64,000 nucleotides of DNA from Glycine soja. Lineage: Eukaryota > Streptophyta > Magnoliopsida > Fabales > Fabaceae. Below are positions 1 to 12,419 of this stretch, piece by piece. Both the position numbers and the translations under genes were made by a program. Under the pieces are notes generated by a model. It was not told the DNA's origin. It saw only the letters and a list, made by a program, of their open reading frames with translations, and made no database searches. The stretch spans positions 5,165,657 to 5,229,656 of the forward strand of contig NC_041020.1 in NCBI RefSeq assembly GCF_004193775.1. The letters are read 5' to 3'. How positions within the stretch are numbered: the first letter of the stretch is position 1; the number at the start of each line of letters is the position of its first letter.

Positions 1-1753
1 CCATTCTCATTTTGCCTACATTTATTTCATTCATTTATTACCTTTTAATTAATTAAATCATTTTTTATGGTAGGTTAAAAAAGTATATTTATAGTTTAGG
101 GTTCAATTGGAAAAAATAAAAGAATAAAGCATGAACAAAAATAAAGATTGGAACAAAATTACAAATTTTTAAAAATAAAAAGACCAAATGTCTCTATTTT
201 AAAATGGATGAGCCAAAATTAGAGATTGAAAAAATTGGGAAATCAAAATTACATCTAAGATATAAATTATAAAATATAAATTTTTGTAATTAAAAAAAAT
301 AGACAGTAATATAATATAACATAAATATAAATAAAATACATAAGTAAATGTTAGTAAGTTAGGAAATGATTGTCATTATTTGAGTTCAAAAATCTTTTTT
401 TTTTTTTACAAAATCCTGAAACTAACATGTGTTGCGTAATTGCTATTTGGTTATTTTTCATAATGACAAATCTGGAACACATAAAGTTTGATAGAGCTAG
501 CCTTCCGAAAATGTAAATTTGGAATTACGTTAATATAATTCTAGATCAAGCAATCTAAATTAGATCATTGTGTTGTACGGATTGATTAATTCGTAAGACT
601 GTTGAGTATTTTCTATATTTTAGATTAGACAATCCAGAAGTAATATTTTTGTTATCCGGATCAAATGTTTCAAAATAGCACACATATTCTAAAAGATATT
701 ATAAAATATCTATTTCACAATAAAAATAAAATATTATAACGGACCACCTATTTGTAATTATATTTTATTTGTATTCCAAAATAGATATTTCAGAATAAAC
801 ATCAATGTCATAATTCTAAAAATAACTTAGGCAGGGGTGAGAGAGTATGTCATATAAAAGGGATAAATAAAAATAACTTAGGCAGGGGTGAGAGAGTATG
901 TCATATAAAAGGGATAAATTTGGAAATTTACGAAATATATAATTAAAAAGAGGTACATGAAGTATTTTATGGGGTGTAAGAAGTCATTCCCAAACATTTG
1001 AGCATGAAAAAAGTCTTGAGGAAGTGACACTTGTCCTCTAAAATCTTCGGATAAATAATATAGTTAATAGTTAACCTTTTTTTCTCCCTAACCCTCTCTC
1101 TCTCATTCATTTTATAGGTCTTTCTTCCTTGCTATATGTTTATTTAGTTTGGAAGTTTTTAATATTTTATATGGCTTGTCATGTTGATACTACTAGTTAG
1201 TTAAAATATTTTGTAATCCTATTTTTTATATTAAAGAATATTTCAATTGAAAGATGAAAAAAAAATAGAAAACTAATCACATGCACCCATAAACTAGAGG
1301 ATATATAGATTGTTGAGTCAACAATTACGAAAGAATAAAATGATATTTAATTAAGTGTATGCCTTGAACTTTTTTGGGTTTTTAAGGGAATTTTTTAGGG
1401 TTTTGCATACTTCTTTTGGATAGAATATAATTTTGAAAAATCATTAAAAAAAATAAATAGTTATTTAACAAAAGAAGGAGATTCTCTAAAAGTTAATTAC
1501 AGGGGCTTTTGTGTCATTATTTTCAAACTAAAAGAGTCAGCTTCTTTTCCTTTACCAATTCCCCCCTAGCTTATACACAACATTTGAATTGAACAATGAA
1601 CACAAGAGGCAAAGTTAATTGGCAATAAAATGTATTTACTTTGAGACTTTGACAATCATAGTTTATCTAATGAATTCTTGATTTGGTTTGGTTTCAAATA
1701 ACATACTAAATGTTCTTTTAATTTATCTAATAGAAATGCTCTTGATTTTGTAG
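1..1753. other. AT-rich non-coding DNA upstream of the GDSL gene
   Basis: No coding exon is visible on either strand. In particular there is no GDS block or signal peptide that could be the missing first exon of the downstream lipase. The stretch is AT-rich with homopolymer runs, and it may be the first intron of that gene. It holds one exact tandem duplication (listed separately). Confidence 0.6.
818..919. repeat. Exact 51-bp tandem duplication
   Basis: Two adjacent copies of a 51-bp unit (818-868 and 869-919), each containing AACTTAGGCAGGGGTGAGAG and a CATATAAAAGGG stretch. The copies look identical, so the duplication is recent. The TATAAAAG string is therefore also doubled. No function is evident. 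Confidence 0.9.
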
Positions 1754-3897
1754 GGAAAATGCTTGAATTTGAGGGATCAAATTAATTTATTTCAGAGGAC
1801 AATTAAGAAGGATTTACCCAGGAAGATAAAAAATCCGATTCAATTATCTAAGCATTTATCAAAATCTATTTATGTATTCTCTATAGGGAGCAATGACTAC
1901 ATCAATAACTACCTTGAAACCAAGTATTATGATACAAGCAAGCGCTACTTGCCTCAACCCTTTGCTAAACTCCTCATTGAAAGGCTCTCTGAGCAATTTG
2001 AGGTAAACAATTCATTTTATAAATTAATTTTGCTAAGAAAACTTAGGGATTTGGATTCTTTGTAGTAGATTTTCCATACATTTACACAGTCGATAACTCA
2101 CAACTGTCAGATAAAGATAAAACAATCCATATATTTATCTCAGTAAATCAATCTTAGAAAGCAAATTTGAAATATGATTCATTCGATCTTCATTCAATAG
2201 TCACAAATATCTTGACAACGTGAATACGTTCAAAATTGATTACACCCAATCATGTTCCAAACTTATATATTAATTGATTTTGGAACAAGATTCTCTGCAA
2301 TCACTTTAGTGACTATATGAAATCTCAGTCATCCAAAACAAAATGCATATATTAATTAGTTAAATAAAATTTAACTCAAAAAAATGTTAGCCCATAGATT
2401 ATGACTACAACACCCTGCAACTGTTTTGTGACTACAGGGTATTTGGGTCCACTGATTTTCTATAAGGATATCATTTTTCAAGTGTTAATTGTTTGATGAA
2501 ATTGTTATTTGTGATAGAAATTGTACGGATTGGGAGCCAGGAAGCTAATTATGTTTGAAATTGGACCTATTGGGTGCATCCCATCAGTCTCAAGGAAACA
2601 TCTACACAAAGGTGACTGCATAGAGGAAACAAACCAAATGGTGACATACTTCAATGAAAGGCTTCCTCCAATGCTGAAAAATTTGACATCCAGTCTTCCA
2701 GGCTCCACCTTTGTTCTTGGTCGTTCCAATTCACTGGGTTATGATGCAATAAAAAATCCATCCAAATATGGTAAAATTCCCAAACAATAATATTAGTTAA
2801 TGTGTGAAGTAACTCATTACCTTCTTCTAAACACTATAAGGATAATTACAAAAAATTCTCCTCAAGATTAACACTAATTATACTTGCACTCTTTCTAATT
2901 GAAAATCATAGCTCTCTTATTCTGTTATTCTTACAAAATATGATTGGTAGACACCCAACAATCTCTTTAACACTTGGTGAGAAAAAAAAAGACAGGAGAA
3001 GAAAGAAAAGTACAAGTATAATAGATGATATATATATGGTACATACATAAAAACAAGAGCAAAGATTAATGGACGCCTCTACTCTACATGACAGGTATGA
3101 AAAGTATATGTATAGTAAATAATATGATGTCACAAGAAAGAAGAGAGAGATAAAGAGAAATAAAAAGATCATCCACAATTGCAAACCCTTCATGATATTT
3201 AAGAAAATGGCATAAAACTTTCTGTGTATCTAACCATTTTAGGAGTATATAAATTAGAATCGATGCTTATAGAAGCACCTGTGCTAAAAAAATTATGGGT
3301 TATCTCATCACATAAGCATAGATTTTTATAATTAAAATAAAAATAAAATAAGGATGGAGGCTTATTAGTGGGACCCATTTAGTTAATTTTGTTGAGGTGT
3401 TGGGTTGGAAAGATTGAGTTCTTATGAGATACTAAAATTGGAAAAGATAAAAATGAGTGTTGTGTATAAGTGGGACACATTTAAGAATCCAAAGAAAGTT
3501 GTTGCATTGGAGATGTTTTAAGTGTTAAAAATTTAAAGATTGTGCATTTATAGTATAAAGTAATTTTACAATATCAATCAATCATAAATTAACATTATGA
3601 CAAGTTTGTTGATTTTTATAATAAGTATAGTAAAAGTTATACCAATGTTGCACCAATCACAAATCATATGTATATTTTGTAGGTCTAACGGATGCAAGCA
3701 ATCCGTGTTGCACCACTTGGGCAAATGGGACTTCAGGATGTATCCCATTGTCAAAACCATGCCTAAACCCAAGCAAGCATATCTTTTGGGATGCTTTTCA
3801 TCTTACAGAAGCTGTATATTCAGTCATAGCATCAGGATGCCTAAATAATAGATCTGTATGCACACCTGTGAGCATTCAAGAGCTGGTCAAAATGTAA
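1754..3897 (+). CDS. GDSL esterase/lipase, 5'-partial (three exons in window)
   Basis: Secreted plant SGNH/GDSL hydrolase acting on acyl or acetyl esters; the individual substrate cannot be told. Three exons with AG/GT borders join in frame: 1754-2002, 2518-2770 and 3683-3897, giving 238 residues to a TAA stop. The first exon here carries block III, GSNDYINNY, with the catalytic Asn-containing motif. The second carries the family's conserved GCIPS region. The last carries block V, WDAFHLTEA, with the catalytic Asp and His, plus paired cysteines (NPCC, GCIP). The N-terminal signal peptide and the GDS block with the nucleophile Ser are missing. Either a long first intron puts that exon outside the window or the gene has lost it. 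The visible exons have no stops or frameshifts, so a live gene is possible. Fold and family are secure; activity is not. Confidence 0.85.
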
Positions 3898-4149
3898 ATG
3901 ATAATCGGTAAAGATTAACTAGTTATTTGTGAACCATATAGTTTATATAATGATCATGTATATATGATATTGATTATGGTGAAGGAAAAAAATTAATAAC
4001 AGAGGCCATATATATCCATTATTTACTTACATTGCAATAAGTGATGTATGAAGTTCTTGAGTTGATTTTATTGGTACAGATCAAGAAATTGAACCATAAT
4101 AACACTGTTGAAATTGAGGAAAACATGTTATAAAGTTAGTTAATCCTAT

Positions 4150-4490
4150 TATTAAAATTTAAGGAGTTTTAAGGGCTAGAATGAGGTATAATGTTTTGGA
4201 ATCCTCGTCGAACCAAGCTAATGAGATACAAAACTCAATTTGGGAAGGGAATGTAGTACCAAAGTGCAAAAACTTAGCATCGAGGGCCTATTCGGACATC
4301 ATTCTAATTCGAGATAATTTAATTAAAAAAAAAAAGTTATGGTGGATCCATTGTGCCTAAGATGCGATCCCAAGGAGGAAACAATTTTACATGCTTTAGT
4401 AACTTGTCCTGAAGTCTAGACCTTTTGGTTTGCCTCGCCATTCGATTTACAAATAGATGAAGACAAATATGCATATTTTTTGGACGGGTG
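4150..4490 (+). pseudogene. LINE fragment, RVT zinc-binding domain remnant
   Basis: The conceptual translation across this stretch shows the end-of-ORF2 zinc-binding domain typical of plant L1-type LINEs: a P-K-C-K-N-L start, then CLRCDPKEETILHALVTCP (C-x2-C, E, H, C spacing). Stops interrupt it (for example after the last CP-E-V) and no reverse transcriptase lies upstream. It ends close to the solo LTR that follows. It is a relic, not a gene. Confidence 0.7.
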
Positions 4491-4543
4491 AAGAATTGTA
4501 TTCTTCATACTAAGGAGGAGGTAAAGACCATTATTTTATCAAA

Positions 4544-7126
4544 TGCTTTGGGCAATTTAAAAAGACCATTTTTTTAAGCTAATTTAAAAAGAATTATTAT
4601 TTATAAATAAATAGAGTTTTAGAAAAATGATGAGATTTTCTAAATAAATAAATGAGGAGATATATTTATTAATTAAAATAATGGTTTGAGAGAAAATAAA
4701 AAGGGTATTTATTTATTTATTTGATAGAGAATAAAATAGAGTTTATTTTTATAAAATAATAAATAAATAAATAGAGTAAACCTAGCTATAAATGGCGTTA
4801 GGTCAGTTTTCACACTGATGGTTTCTCTTCCTCATTTTATTTTTTTCCTTCTCCTCTCAAAGTCCTCTCTTTTTCCCGCAGACTACCAAACTTGTCTCAG
4901 AAAAATGACGATCTCATACTCATTCACCGTTGGATCATCGTGAAATTTAAGAAACAGGTTTGCAACTCAATTCCGAGCATTCTTACCGTTGGAATTTACG
5001 AAAACATGTCGGAGATGGGAGAAATATTGTTCGAATCGTGACTTTTTTTCACGTAAAAACCTAGAGCTTTTTCGGTAAAATTATGATCCCGGATTCATTA
5101 ACCGTTGGATTTTCACGAAATTTCGATATGTTGTTAAAAATTCAATTGTGCAACACTTCAGCGTTGGGATTTGCGAGATGATAATCTTGATGGGAGAAAA
5201 AGGAATCGCTTAAAGACAATACAAATGGAGGCTTCAATCCCTTCTCCGTCTCTCTGACGTTTGGGAACTCTATCGGAGCAGTCAGAGGGAAAACTGGAGG
5301 AATCTCAGGGAATCGCTAGAGATGCCGTTATCACTATCAAAAGACACGTAAGTCCGCTTAGAGGTAAAAGATGAGTTATTCACAACTAGGGGTTAGTGAG
5401 AACATGTGTAGAGATTTTTAGAGGATTAAATTAGGGTTTTATTTTGGGATATTTATTAAATTGCAATTTTTCCTTTATGATTATAAATAAAACATTGATG
5501 TTCTGATGAGAATTGCTTGATAAATTGTGCTCTTGATATTTGTATATTTTGACCTATGATTTTGATACAATTGTGTAATATTATTTGAGGGGTTTTAGTC
5601 CCCAAGTTGTGATAGTCTTTTGTATAAATTGTTATATTGAGGATATGAAATGATGAATCAAATTGTGAGTATGTGGTGAATTGAACATGTGATGAATGGT
5701 GGAATACATGTATATTGAGATGTGTATTGTGTTGTGAGCTATGAATTGTGCAATCACACAACTGTAAGATCCTTTAAGGGCGACGAGTTTTGCGCGATGA
5801 GTATTGTGATGGGATCCATTGTGGGAACCCGACGAGTTTAATCACAAGCGCGACGAGTTAAAATGATTTTGAAAATAATTGAGTAGTTGTGTGTATTGCA
5901 TAGTTCATAGGTAAAGTGAATATGATTCATAAGGTGTGATAAACATGTTATTTTGAGATTATATCATTGTAATTGAGATCGAGTGTATGTGATAAACTGA
6001 GTATGCACGTGATTGAGATGTTGTGTGCATTGAGTTGTAAACTGTGGATTGTACAATCATACGACTATAAGACCCTTTAAGGGTGACGAGTTAATGTTAA
6101 GTCCTTTTTAAGGGCGACGAGTTAATGCTAAGACCCTTTAAAGACAACAAGTTAATGCTAAGATCCTTAAAGGACGACTAGTTAAGAATATTTGAAAACA
6201 ATTGAGGAGTCGTGTGTTTTGTACAATTCATAGATAGAGTCTGTGTGCTAAAATGTTTTCTGGGTTGGACCTGAATCAGGAGGGAAAGGCCCTGACAAAC
6301 TCTTCGGAGTGTAGGCCTTGGGGGTCACCCGGTTTGAGTGCTCCTTTAAGCCTATGTTGATCCCATATGGTTGGAGCATTCTCGCAAAACACTGTGACCC
6401 TGACTGGTCTCCCTATGATATTACCTAGTGAAAGTGACTTGACTTGCTAGTGTGTGGTTTGTCTTGTCATGTACTCCTAGACGCCCGATGAGATTTTTCA
6501 CTAACATGGTACCACATTATATATAGGATTGAGTCTTAGTGTATCTGCTGCATAACGCTTGTGTATTGTTCTATATTGATTGATTTGATGATATTGTGTT
6601 TTGACTATTGAGTATGCGAATGTTGTGAAAACGAATGAGACGTGTGGTAAAATAACGTGAGTTATGCTTAAGTGAATTGTATTTTGTTATATAATATTTA
6701 TACCTATATGTTGTCTTATTTTTCTCTATTAGCTAGGAATGTGATAACTCACTCCTTGTGTGTTGTTTGTGTTTGGATTCTGTGATGATCTTAAACTTTG
6801 TGTTCGGGGGAGCAGATGGCTAGGTGAAGTGCTTTAAGGAACCTTGTGTTGAAGGACGTCGGGACACAATGCTCTGATAGGATGTGACAGTGGGGCATAA
6901 GTTTTTATATTAATTGCATGATGTTAGTCTATTTTATTTTATCTCACTGATTTAACAAAATATTTTTTGTAAACTTTGACGGCCTTATTTTGAGCCGAAT
7001 ATGTTTTAATAAGTTTTAATTGATAATAGTGAAGTGAATGTGAACCTTTTACCCGTGTGAATTTGGTTACCAATATTTTTATATATTTTATTTATTTATA
7101 TATATGTCGGGGTAGAGGGTGTCACA
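4544..7126 (-). mobile_element. Solo LTR, long-LTR family A, copy 1
   Basis: Reverse-oriented copy of the roughly 2.5-3.4 kb LTR also found at 46168, 49877 and 56552. In + orientation it ends GGGTAGAGG-GTGTCACA, the reverse complement of the family start TGTGACACCCTCTACC. No PBS, polypurine tract or internal genes adjoin it, so it is a solo LTR. The pentamer ATCAA lies on both sides (4538-4542, 7127-7131) and may be the TSD, but the left end has diverged and is uncertain by about 15 bases. Internal landmarks shared with the other copies include an ACTCACTCC block and AAGGGCGACGAG subrepeats. It separates a LINE fragment from a PIF/Harbinger fragment. Confidence 0.8.
6066..6185. repeat. About 32-bp tandem subrepeats inside LTR copy 1
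   Basis: Four imperfect units, each with the pattern AGACCCTTTAAGGGCGACGA followed by GTTAATGCTA. Related units occur reversed in copy 3 near 50850-50935, and single units near 5770-5860 and 51140-51190. The number of units differs among the family A LTRs and explains part of their length variation. Confidence 0.8.
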
Positions 7127-7131
7127 ATCAA

Positions 7132-7378
7132 TGCTTGTTTTATGTTACACAATTTCATAAGAGATGAACAACATACTGATCAACTTTTTGAAGTTCAAGA
7201 CTTAGAATTCTTATATGTTGTTGATGAAGAGTTAGTCCATCAATCAAGGGAAGGAGTTCAAAATAATGTCACAGATGATGTCACAATTATTCAAGCTACT
7301 GAGGAATGGACAAGATTTAGAGATACATTAGCTATGAATATGTTTGCTAACTATCAAGTTAGAAGAAACTTTGCTTAG
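7132..7378 (+). pseudogene. PIF/Harbinger transposase, C-terminal fragment
   Basis: The frame opens with a C-x-M-LHNFI motif, the signature following the last catalytic region in plant PIF/Harbinger (DDE_4) transposases. It ends with the expected tail pattern W-x2-FRD-x2-A-x2-MF and a stop at 7376-7378. The catalytic D/D/E core is absent; the sequence upstream is LTR copy 1. Function would have been cut-and-paste transposition. Only about 80 residues remain, so this is a relic. Confidence 0.8.
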
Positions 7379-7601
7379 GGATAGTTCTTTTTTAAATATA
7401 ATTTGTTATTGCAGCAAACTTTCTGTGTTTTGTTACTATTGTACTTTGCTATTGAAGATAGACTTTTATGTACTTTGCTATTGCATAAAAACTTTGCTTG
7501 AAATATTTTCTATGATTGTGCAGTAGACTAATCAAATGAATAAAGTAGGTTGTATCTAATATTTGTTATGTGCAGGTTAAATAAGTGACATTAACTTCAA
7601 T

Positions 7602-7730
7602 GGAGTCATCTAATGAAAAAATGACGAGCAAAAGAAAAGTTTTAGGAGAAAATAATGAGGAAACAAGAAGTTATTTTACATGAAATTTGGAGATGGAACG
7701 TGTATTGCCTGATGTAGGACAACATTGAGG
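7602..7730 (+). pseudogene. PIF/Harbinger ORF1 (Myb/SANT-like) start, remnant
   Basis: An ATG at 7602 opens a short frame (MESSNEKM...) that reaches a TGA inside a YFT-stop-NLEMERVL segment. This resembles the start of the trihelix (Myb/SANT-like) domain of PIF-element ORF1, which in intact elements binds DNA together with the transposase. It follows the transposase fragment by about 220 bases, the usual arrangement of the two genes. It decays after about 40 residues. Confidence 0.5.
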
Positions 7731-8693
7731 AGGAACTTGAGTCACTAGCCATGTCGGTGTGTAGGACAACATTGAAATACAAAACCTGGTTGGCCACCAA
7801 CACTATGTTGAGAAAAATTGAGAACTAGTGCTGGAAAAGGAAGCACACAAAGGCAACAATGAAGGTCGCAAGGTTCAGGTTGAGCAACAATGTTGCAATT
7901 GTGGTTGGAGAACTCGGCAATGTTGGTCTGGGTAGAACTTGTGTTCTTAACATTATAGAAAAGGAGAGCCAAATAGTCTTCACCTTAGGGCCGCAAAACT
8001 CGCATGTGGAGGAAATTAGCACAAGAAGACACGGGTCAAACAAGATCTTCGAAGGAAGCCGTTGGCCACTGATGTAAGGGGGTAAGGTGACAGCAAAAGC
8101 GTGGTAGCAGCGACAACCATGAAGGAAGGATGGAAAGTAGGAAGGGAAGGAGGAGATGATTTGATAAGCATGATGGACCACTTATAAAAGTGGTCCACCT
8201 TAGGCATCATCTGAATAAAAATAAAAATTATACAAAAGGGGCAAAGAATATTGTCAATACCTACAAAAAGAAAGAGTATTGCCAATACCTACCCCCAAAA
8301 AAGGTATTTCCAATACCTGCCCCAAAAAAAAGACTGTTACCAAATAGCTCTTTTATAAGTCATACCATCCTCAGAGATGCAAAATTTTTCTTTGAGACAT
8401 CGAATCTGAATAACTTTTCTTTAAAAATATTGTCTAAATAATGGAATTCAAAGTTTGTCCAAATAATTCAATTTGTGCTAGTTATTGCCAATTTTATTTT
8501 TGAACATGTCATTCTAAATTATACTTAGTTTTATCTTTTAATTTTTTTTATCCGTAGGAATCTAACACAGTATAAAGGGGTTTACAACACTTACACGCCC
8601 TATTCAATCAACTAAGCCAGACTTTGATAACTCTCTCTCTTATCTAACTATGAGACACAACGTTAACTTGTATACATGTCACTATAAAACAAA
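7731..8693. other. Non-coding spacer with CAATACC microrepeats
   Basis: No gene recognised. Near 8250-8340 a 25-30 bp unit containing CAATACCT(A/G)CCCC(A)n is repeated three times, imperfectly. The open frames on both strands look like chance. Confidence 0.5.
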
Positions 8694-9867
8694 GGTCAAA
8701 TAACCTATTCGGTTTTTTTATCTTATTTTTTTGGTTCAGTTTAGTCCTTTATCTTTTAAAAAGTTCACTTTAATCCTTTATCTTAATTAAAAGGTTCAAA
8801 GTAGTCCTTTCGTCCATCTAATGTTAACTTCGTTAACGAAATATAGGTATTGACGACTAAGAATCGTCACTAAACGTAGGATTTTTTTCCTTCTCTACTC
8901 GTATCTCTTTCCTCAACCTTCTATTTGATACACTTAATTTCCCTCTCCTTTTCATCAATCTTATCTTTCATATCCTCCTTAAACCTAATTTGCTTAGTCT
9001 CTCCAATTTTCCTCTTCAAATCCCTAATCTCACTTTCGACCTTCACTAATCTACTTGAAATTCTTAGGAATTCCTTTCACCGTGCCTAAGACCTCATCCT
9101 TATTCACATCCTCCTTCAATTTCAAGAAGCTGACTCAGATTGCAAAACCCAACAATAGAATGAGGTTGTTGGTGCTAAGGTCGTTGGCGATCCAATCGAT
9201 GGTCATAATGTCATCGATGATGAGGGCATGCTTCCCTTGATGATGCTGACATGGATAGGGTGTGTGGAGTATGCTCCAAGAATAGGTGCTTGCGAAATGA
9301 CTGAAGTCGCACTTGTGGATGACTAAAGTCAGGCCTGCGAGATAACGTTGGGACACGCGTTTGTGATGCTTGACCTCCCTCCACCAACGCTGATAGGCTT
9401 TGCCCCTTATTGATGATCTTGTTCGCAATGTCACCAACGCTGACAAGCTTTGCACGAGATGCTTGATCTCCCTCTGCCATCACTGACTCTGATCTCTGTC
9501 ACCGTCAACCCTTCAACCTCCTCTAGTGGAATTTCTCTTTTTCAAAACTATCATAATCTGATGAGATGAATTTGTGATTTGGGGTTGTGATTTGTGGTTC
9601 TTTACTTGTTTTAGGTTATGTTCTTGTTCTGGGTTATGAATTATGTTCTTCATTTGGATTCTTAGATGTTGTTCTTGCGTTTACAAAATGAACATGTTTA
9701 AAGAAAAAAAAAAGTATTTTGTGATGGTTTTTAGCTGCTAATGGAGCTAGATTTGTCTTGATGGAAGGACTGTTTTGAACCTTTTAGTTAAGATAAATAA
9801 CCAAAGTGAACTTTTTTAAAAAATAAAAAAACTAAACTGAAAAAAAAATCAAATAAGTTATTTGGCC
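8694..9867. mobile_element. Long-TIR, Mutator-like non-autonomous element
   Basis: The left arm (8694 to about 8835, starting GGTCAAATAACC) and the right arm (about 9750 to 9867, ending GGTTATTTGGCC-like when read inward) are inverted repeats of each other, 115-140 bp long and imperfect. Shared blocks include AAAGTTCACTTT and AAGGTTCAAA. Long TIRs of this kind are typical of MULEs, but a clean 9-bp TSD is not visible (TAAAACAAA versus TAAAAAATG is weak). The roughly 900-bp interior is richer in C and G than its surroundings, encodes no recognisable transposase, and has open frames on both strands. It could be captured host sequence (Pack-MULE) or simply filler. Confidence 0.65.
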
Positions 9868-12120
9868 TAAAAAATGACATGTAACCAACATTTTGGACAC
9901 CTTTATTAAAATTTAAACAGTACTAATAAAAATAACAATATTGTTTCAATTTTAAAAATTAAGTGATAAAATTGAAATTTTTAATAACACATGGACCAAA
10001 ATTGATTAATAGAGGGATCAAATTAATAATTTAGCTTATAATAAAACCAAATTAATATAATGAACTGTTATATTATTTCCATATAAAAACTATATTCATA
10101 TTTAATTTAATTTTAGCTTCAACTATTCTACTGTCTAAATACTATTGCCTTCATTTTTCATTTTTATTTTTTGAAGAATACTTTTGTTCTTAGTTATCCA
10201 TCATTAAAATTCTGAGCTAATATTAATTATTAATTATTAATATTTTAATTATATTCTTATTAAAAGGGGAGGAAACTGTATAAAATATTAAAATAATAAA
10301 TGAGAAAAACGATATAGCACAAATTATAAATAAACATATTAATTTTACTTCATCATTCAAATATGATTATAATCTTAAAAAGAAGATAAAAATAAATAAC
10401 GAAAATAACCTAGACTTTTATGATAATGACTTTAGTTTGGATTGCCATTTCAAACCGCGCTTGGGTCATGTCGGCACAGCACGTGACAGCCCAACGTAGA
10501 TTCTGCAACAAAACAAATAATAGAATTTATTAACCTAATTATTAAAGTTGAAAAGCGAAAAAAACAAAGTTGGATTCAAAATCCACTGCAAAATTACAAA
10601 CAAAACAAACCATGAATTGACAACCTTCTTAAAATAGTTTATTCAAAATGAAAAAGCAAAACAATTACTATTATTATTATTTTAAAAAAAAGGCGCGTTT
10701 CCTTTGAACACCGACCAATGAAAAACTCGATGTGAACACATGAATGAATACTTCTATTATTCATACACATTTTACATATGTTAGCAGAAAATAAATTATT
10801 AATTATACTATTCTACACATCTACTTTATTTTATTTTTATTTGCATTATTTATAAGTAAAAATGTATCAGTTTTAAATTATAAACTTATTTTCTTTTCTC
10901 AAAATTATCAAAGAAATGCATAATATCTTAATTGACTATTGAGCTTATAACCAATTTACTTTATTATTAGCTAATAACTTACTCTATTAATATGCACATT
11001 CAAATGAAATTAATATCACAACCAACCACGCATGTATGTTTTCTCTTTAATTTTAAAAAATATTAGAGAAGAGAAAAAAAAAAGAAAGAAGAGAGAAAAG
11101 TTAAAAAAAAAAATAGAGGATTAGATTCATACTGTCTTAACGCGACTGTCTTTCTAATTAAGAAATACTTTTATATATTTTTAGAACATGAAATTTAATT
11201 TAATTATTACATTATTAAATTCTATATTAACTCATAGAACATACATTATTCATTTAAATTAATCTAACTTCATTCATATAATTAATTTATCAATCTATTG
11301 GAGTAATTTTTTTCATCAATCTTTTGCTTCATCATATGAATAAATAAGAACACAAATGTGTACTTTTAAACTTTTAACTTTCCATTTAAAAAAGCTTTTA
11401 ACTTAAATTTTAATTTATATCAAATATCAAATGCTACCTATAATCCAACTGTAAACATTTCTCTTTCTAATTTTTATATTATTAGCGCCAAAAGTAATGA
11501 TTTAGCAAAAGCTGTAGAATCTTTTATTCAAACCAATTTTCGGAAACAACAAAGAGATGAGAGACCCAATTCAAAAAGCAGAAAACCATAAAGGACACGT
11601 GGCAAACGCTGATGAAGCCGTGACCCTTTATCTCTGAAACATCGCCGCCCCACCCAATCATTCCCTCCTCTCGCACGTGCCACCTTCCTCATCCGTGCCG
11701 GAAATCCCTCCCTCTCTCTCCTCAAACCCCACGCTCCTTTCCAACAAATCTTTGGTTTACTCCCATTATATCCAGGTCTGTTTGGATATAAAGAATAAAT
11801 GTTTTTGAGAGTATTTTTTTTTTTTGGAAATATAAAATTTTTTTCAATAAAAAAGTTTTCAAAAGCTGTTAAATTATTTTTTTAATCTTGGATCCAAATA
11901 GGCTTTTAATCTTTTTAAACAAGATTTTGCTTATTTTAAGTATTTTAAAAGATAAAAAATGTGATTAAAAAAAAATCTACCAAAATATAGTTAGTGACCT
12001 CCTATTCAGCTTATTCAATTCGACCAAAAAGTAATACAAATGTTTCGTAATAATAACATTGATAAAAAATAATCATATTCTTAAATTCAACTCATTGAAT
12101 TTAACACCCAAGAATTAAAA
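9868..12120. other. AT-rich intergenic DNA
   Basis: No exon, RNA gene or clear transposon end is visible between the long-TIR element and the hydrolase gene. The only GC-rich island is at about 11580-11760 (listed separately). Confidence 0.55.
11590..11700. promoter_or_regulatory. G-box cluster in a GC-rich island
   Basis: Two ACGT-core elements, GACACGTGGC (about 11593) and CGCACGTGCC (about 11672), flank a CCTTTATCTC motif and a CCCAATCA box in an otherwise AT-rich spacer. This combination is typical of light- or ABA-responsive plant promoters (G-box plus GATA/I-box). It could be a distal element of the hydrolase gene some 700 bases downstream or the relic of another promoter. This is inference from motifs only. 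Confidence 0.35.
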
Positions 12121-12200
12121 ATGCTTAGAATTTTTTTTATAGATAAAAAAAAAATTCAACACTCAACAGCAAAATTTCAAACCAAAAAACAAAAAAAGAA

Positions 12201-12210
12201 AAACCCTAAA
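12201..12210. promoter_or_regulatory. Telo-box-like motif near the hydrolase 5' UTR
   Basis: AAACCCTAAA about 210 bases before the start codon of the hydrolase. Telo-boxes near transcription starts are common in plant housekeeping genes. The start of transcription itself cannot be placed. Confidence 0.3.
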
Positions 12211-12419
12211 AATAAAACGTTAAAAAAACACACCTTTCCTTTTGCGTTTGTCGCAACGCAATTCCGCTCCAACCAACCAAACACTCCCCAATTCCCATTT
12301 CCCATTTCCATAACCATCATCATATACTCTCCCCAAACGCCAGAATCTTCCATTCTCAAAATCGCGCTTCTCTCTTTCAAAATTGACCTACCTTACGTTC
12401 TTCTTCTTTTGGTGGTTCG

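Noticed and set aside
5456..5761. His/Ser-rich minus-strand ORF and its relatives near 51051
   Set aside because: Lies in the LTR family A sequence and is a low-complexity reading of CACA-rich repeats; the frame is not kept among copies.
4544..7126. CACTA or other TIR transposon for the GTGACACCCTCTACC repeat
   Set aside because: The copies end in TG/CA with 5-bp TSDs and are not inverted at their ends beyond a few bases, so LTR is the better fit.
11528..11725. Arg-rich minus-strand frame
   Set aside because: No recognisable domain; it is explained by the GC-rich, G-box-containing island.
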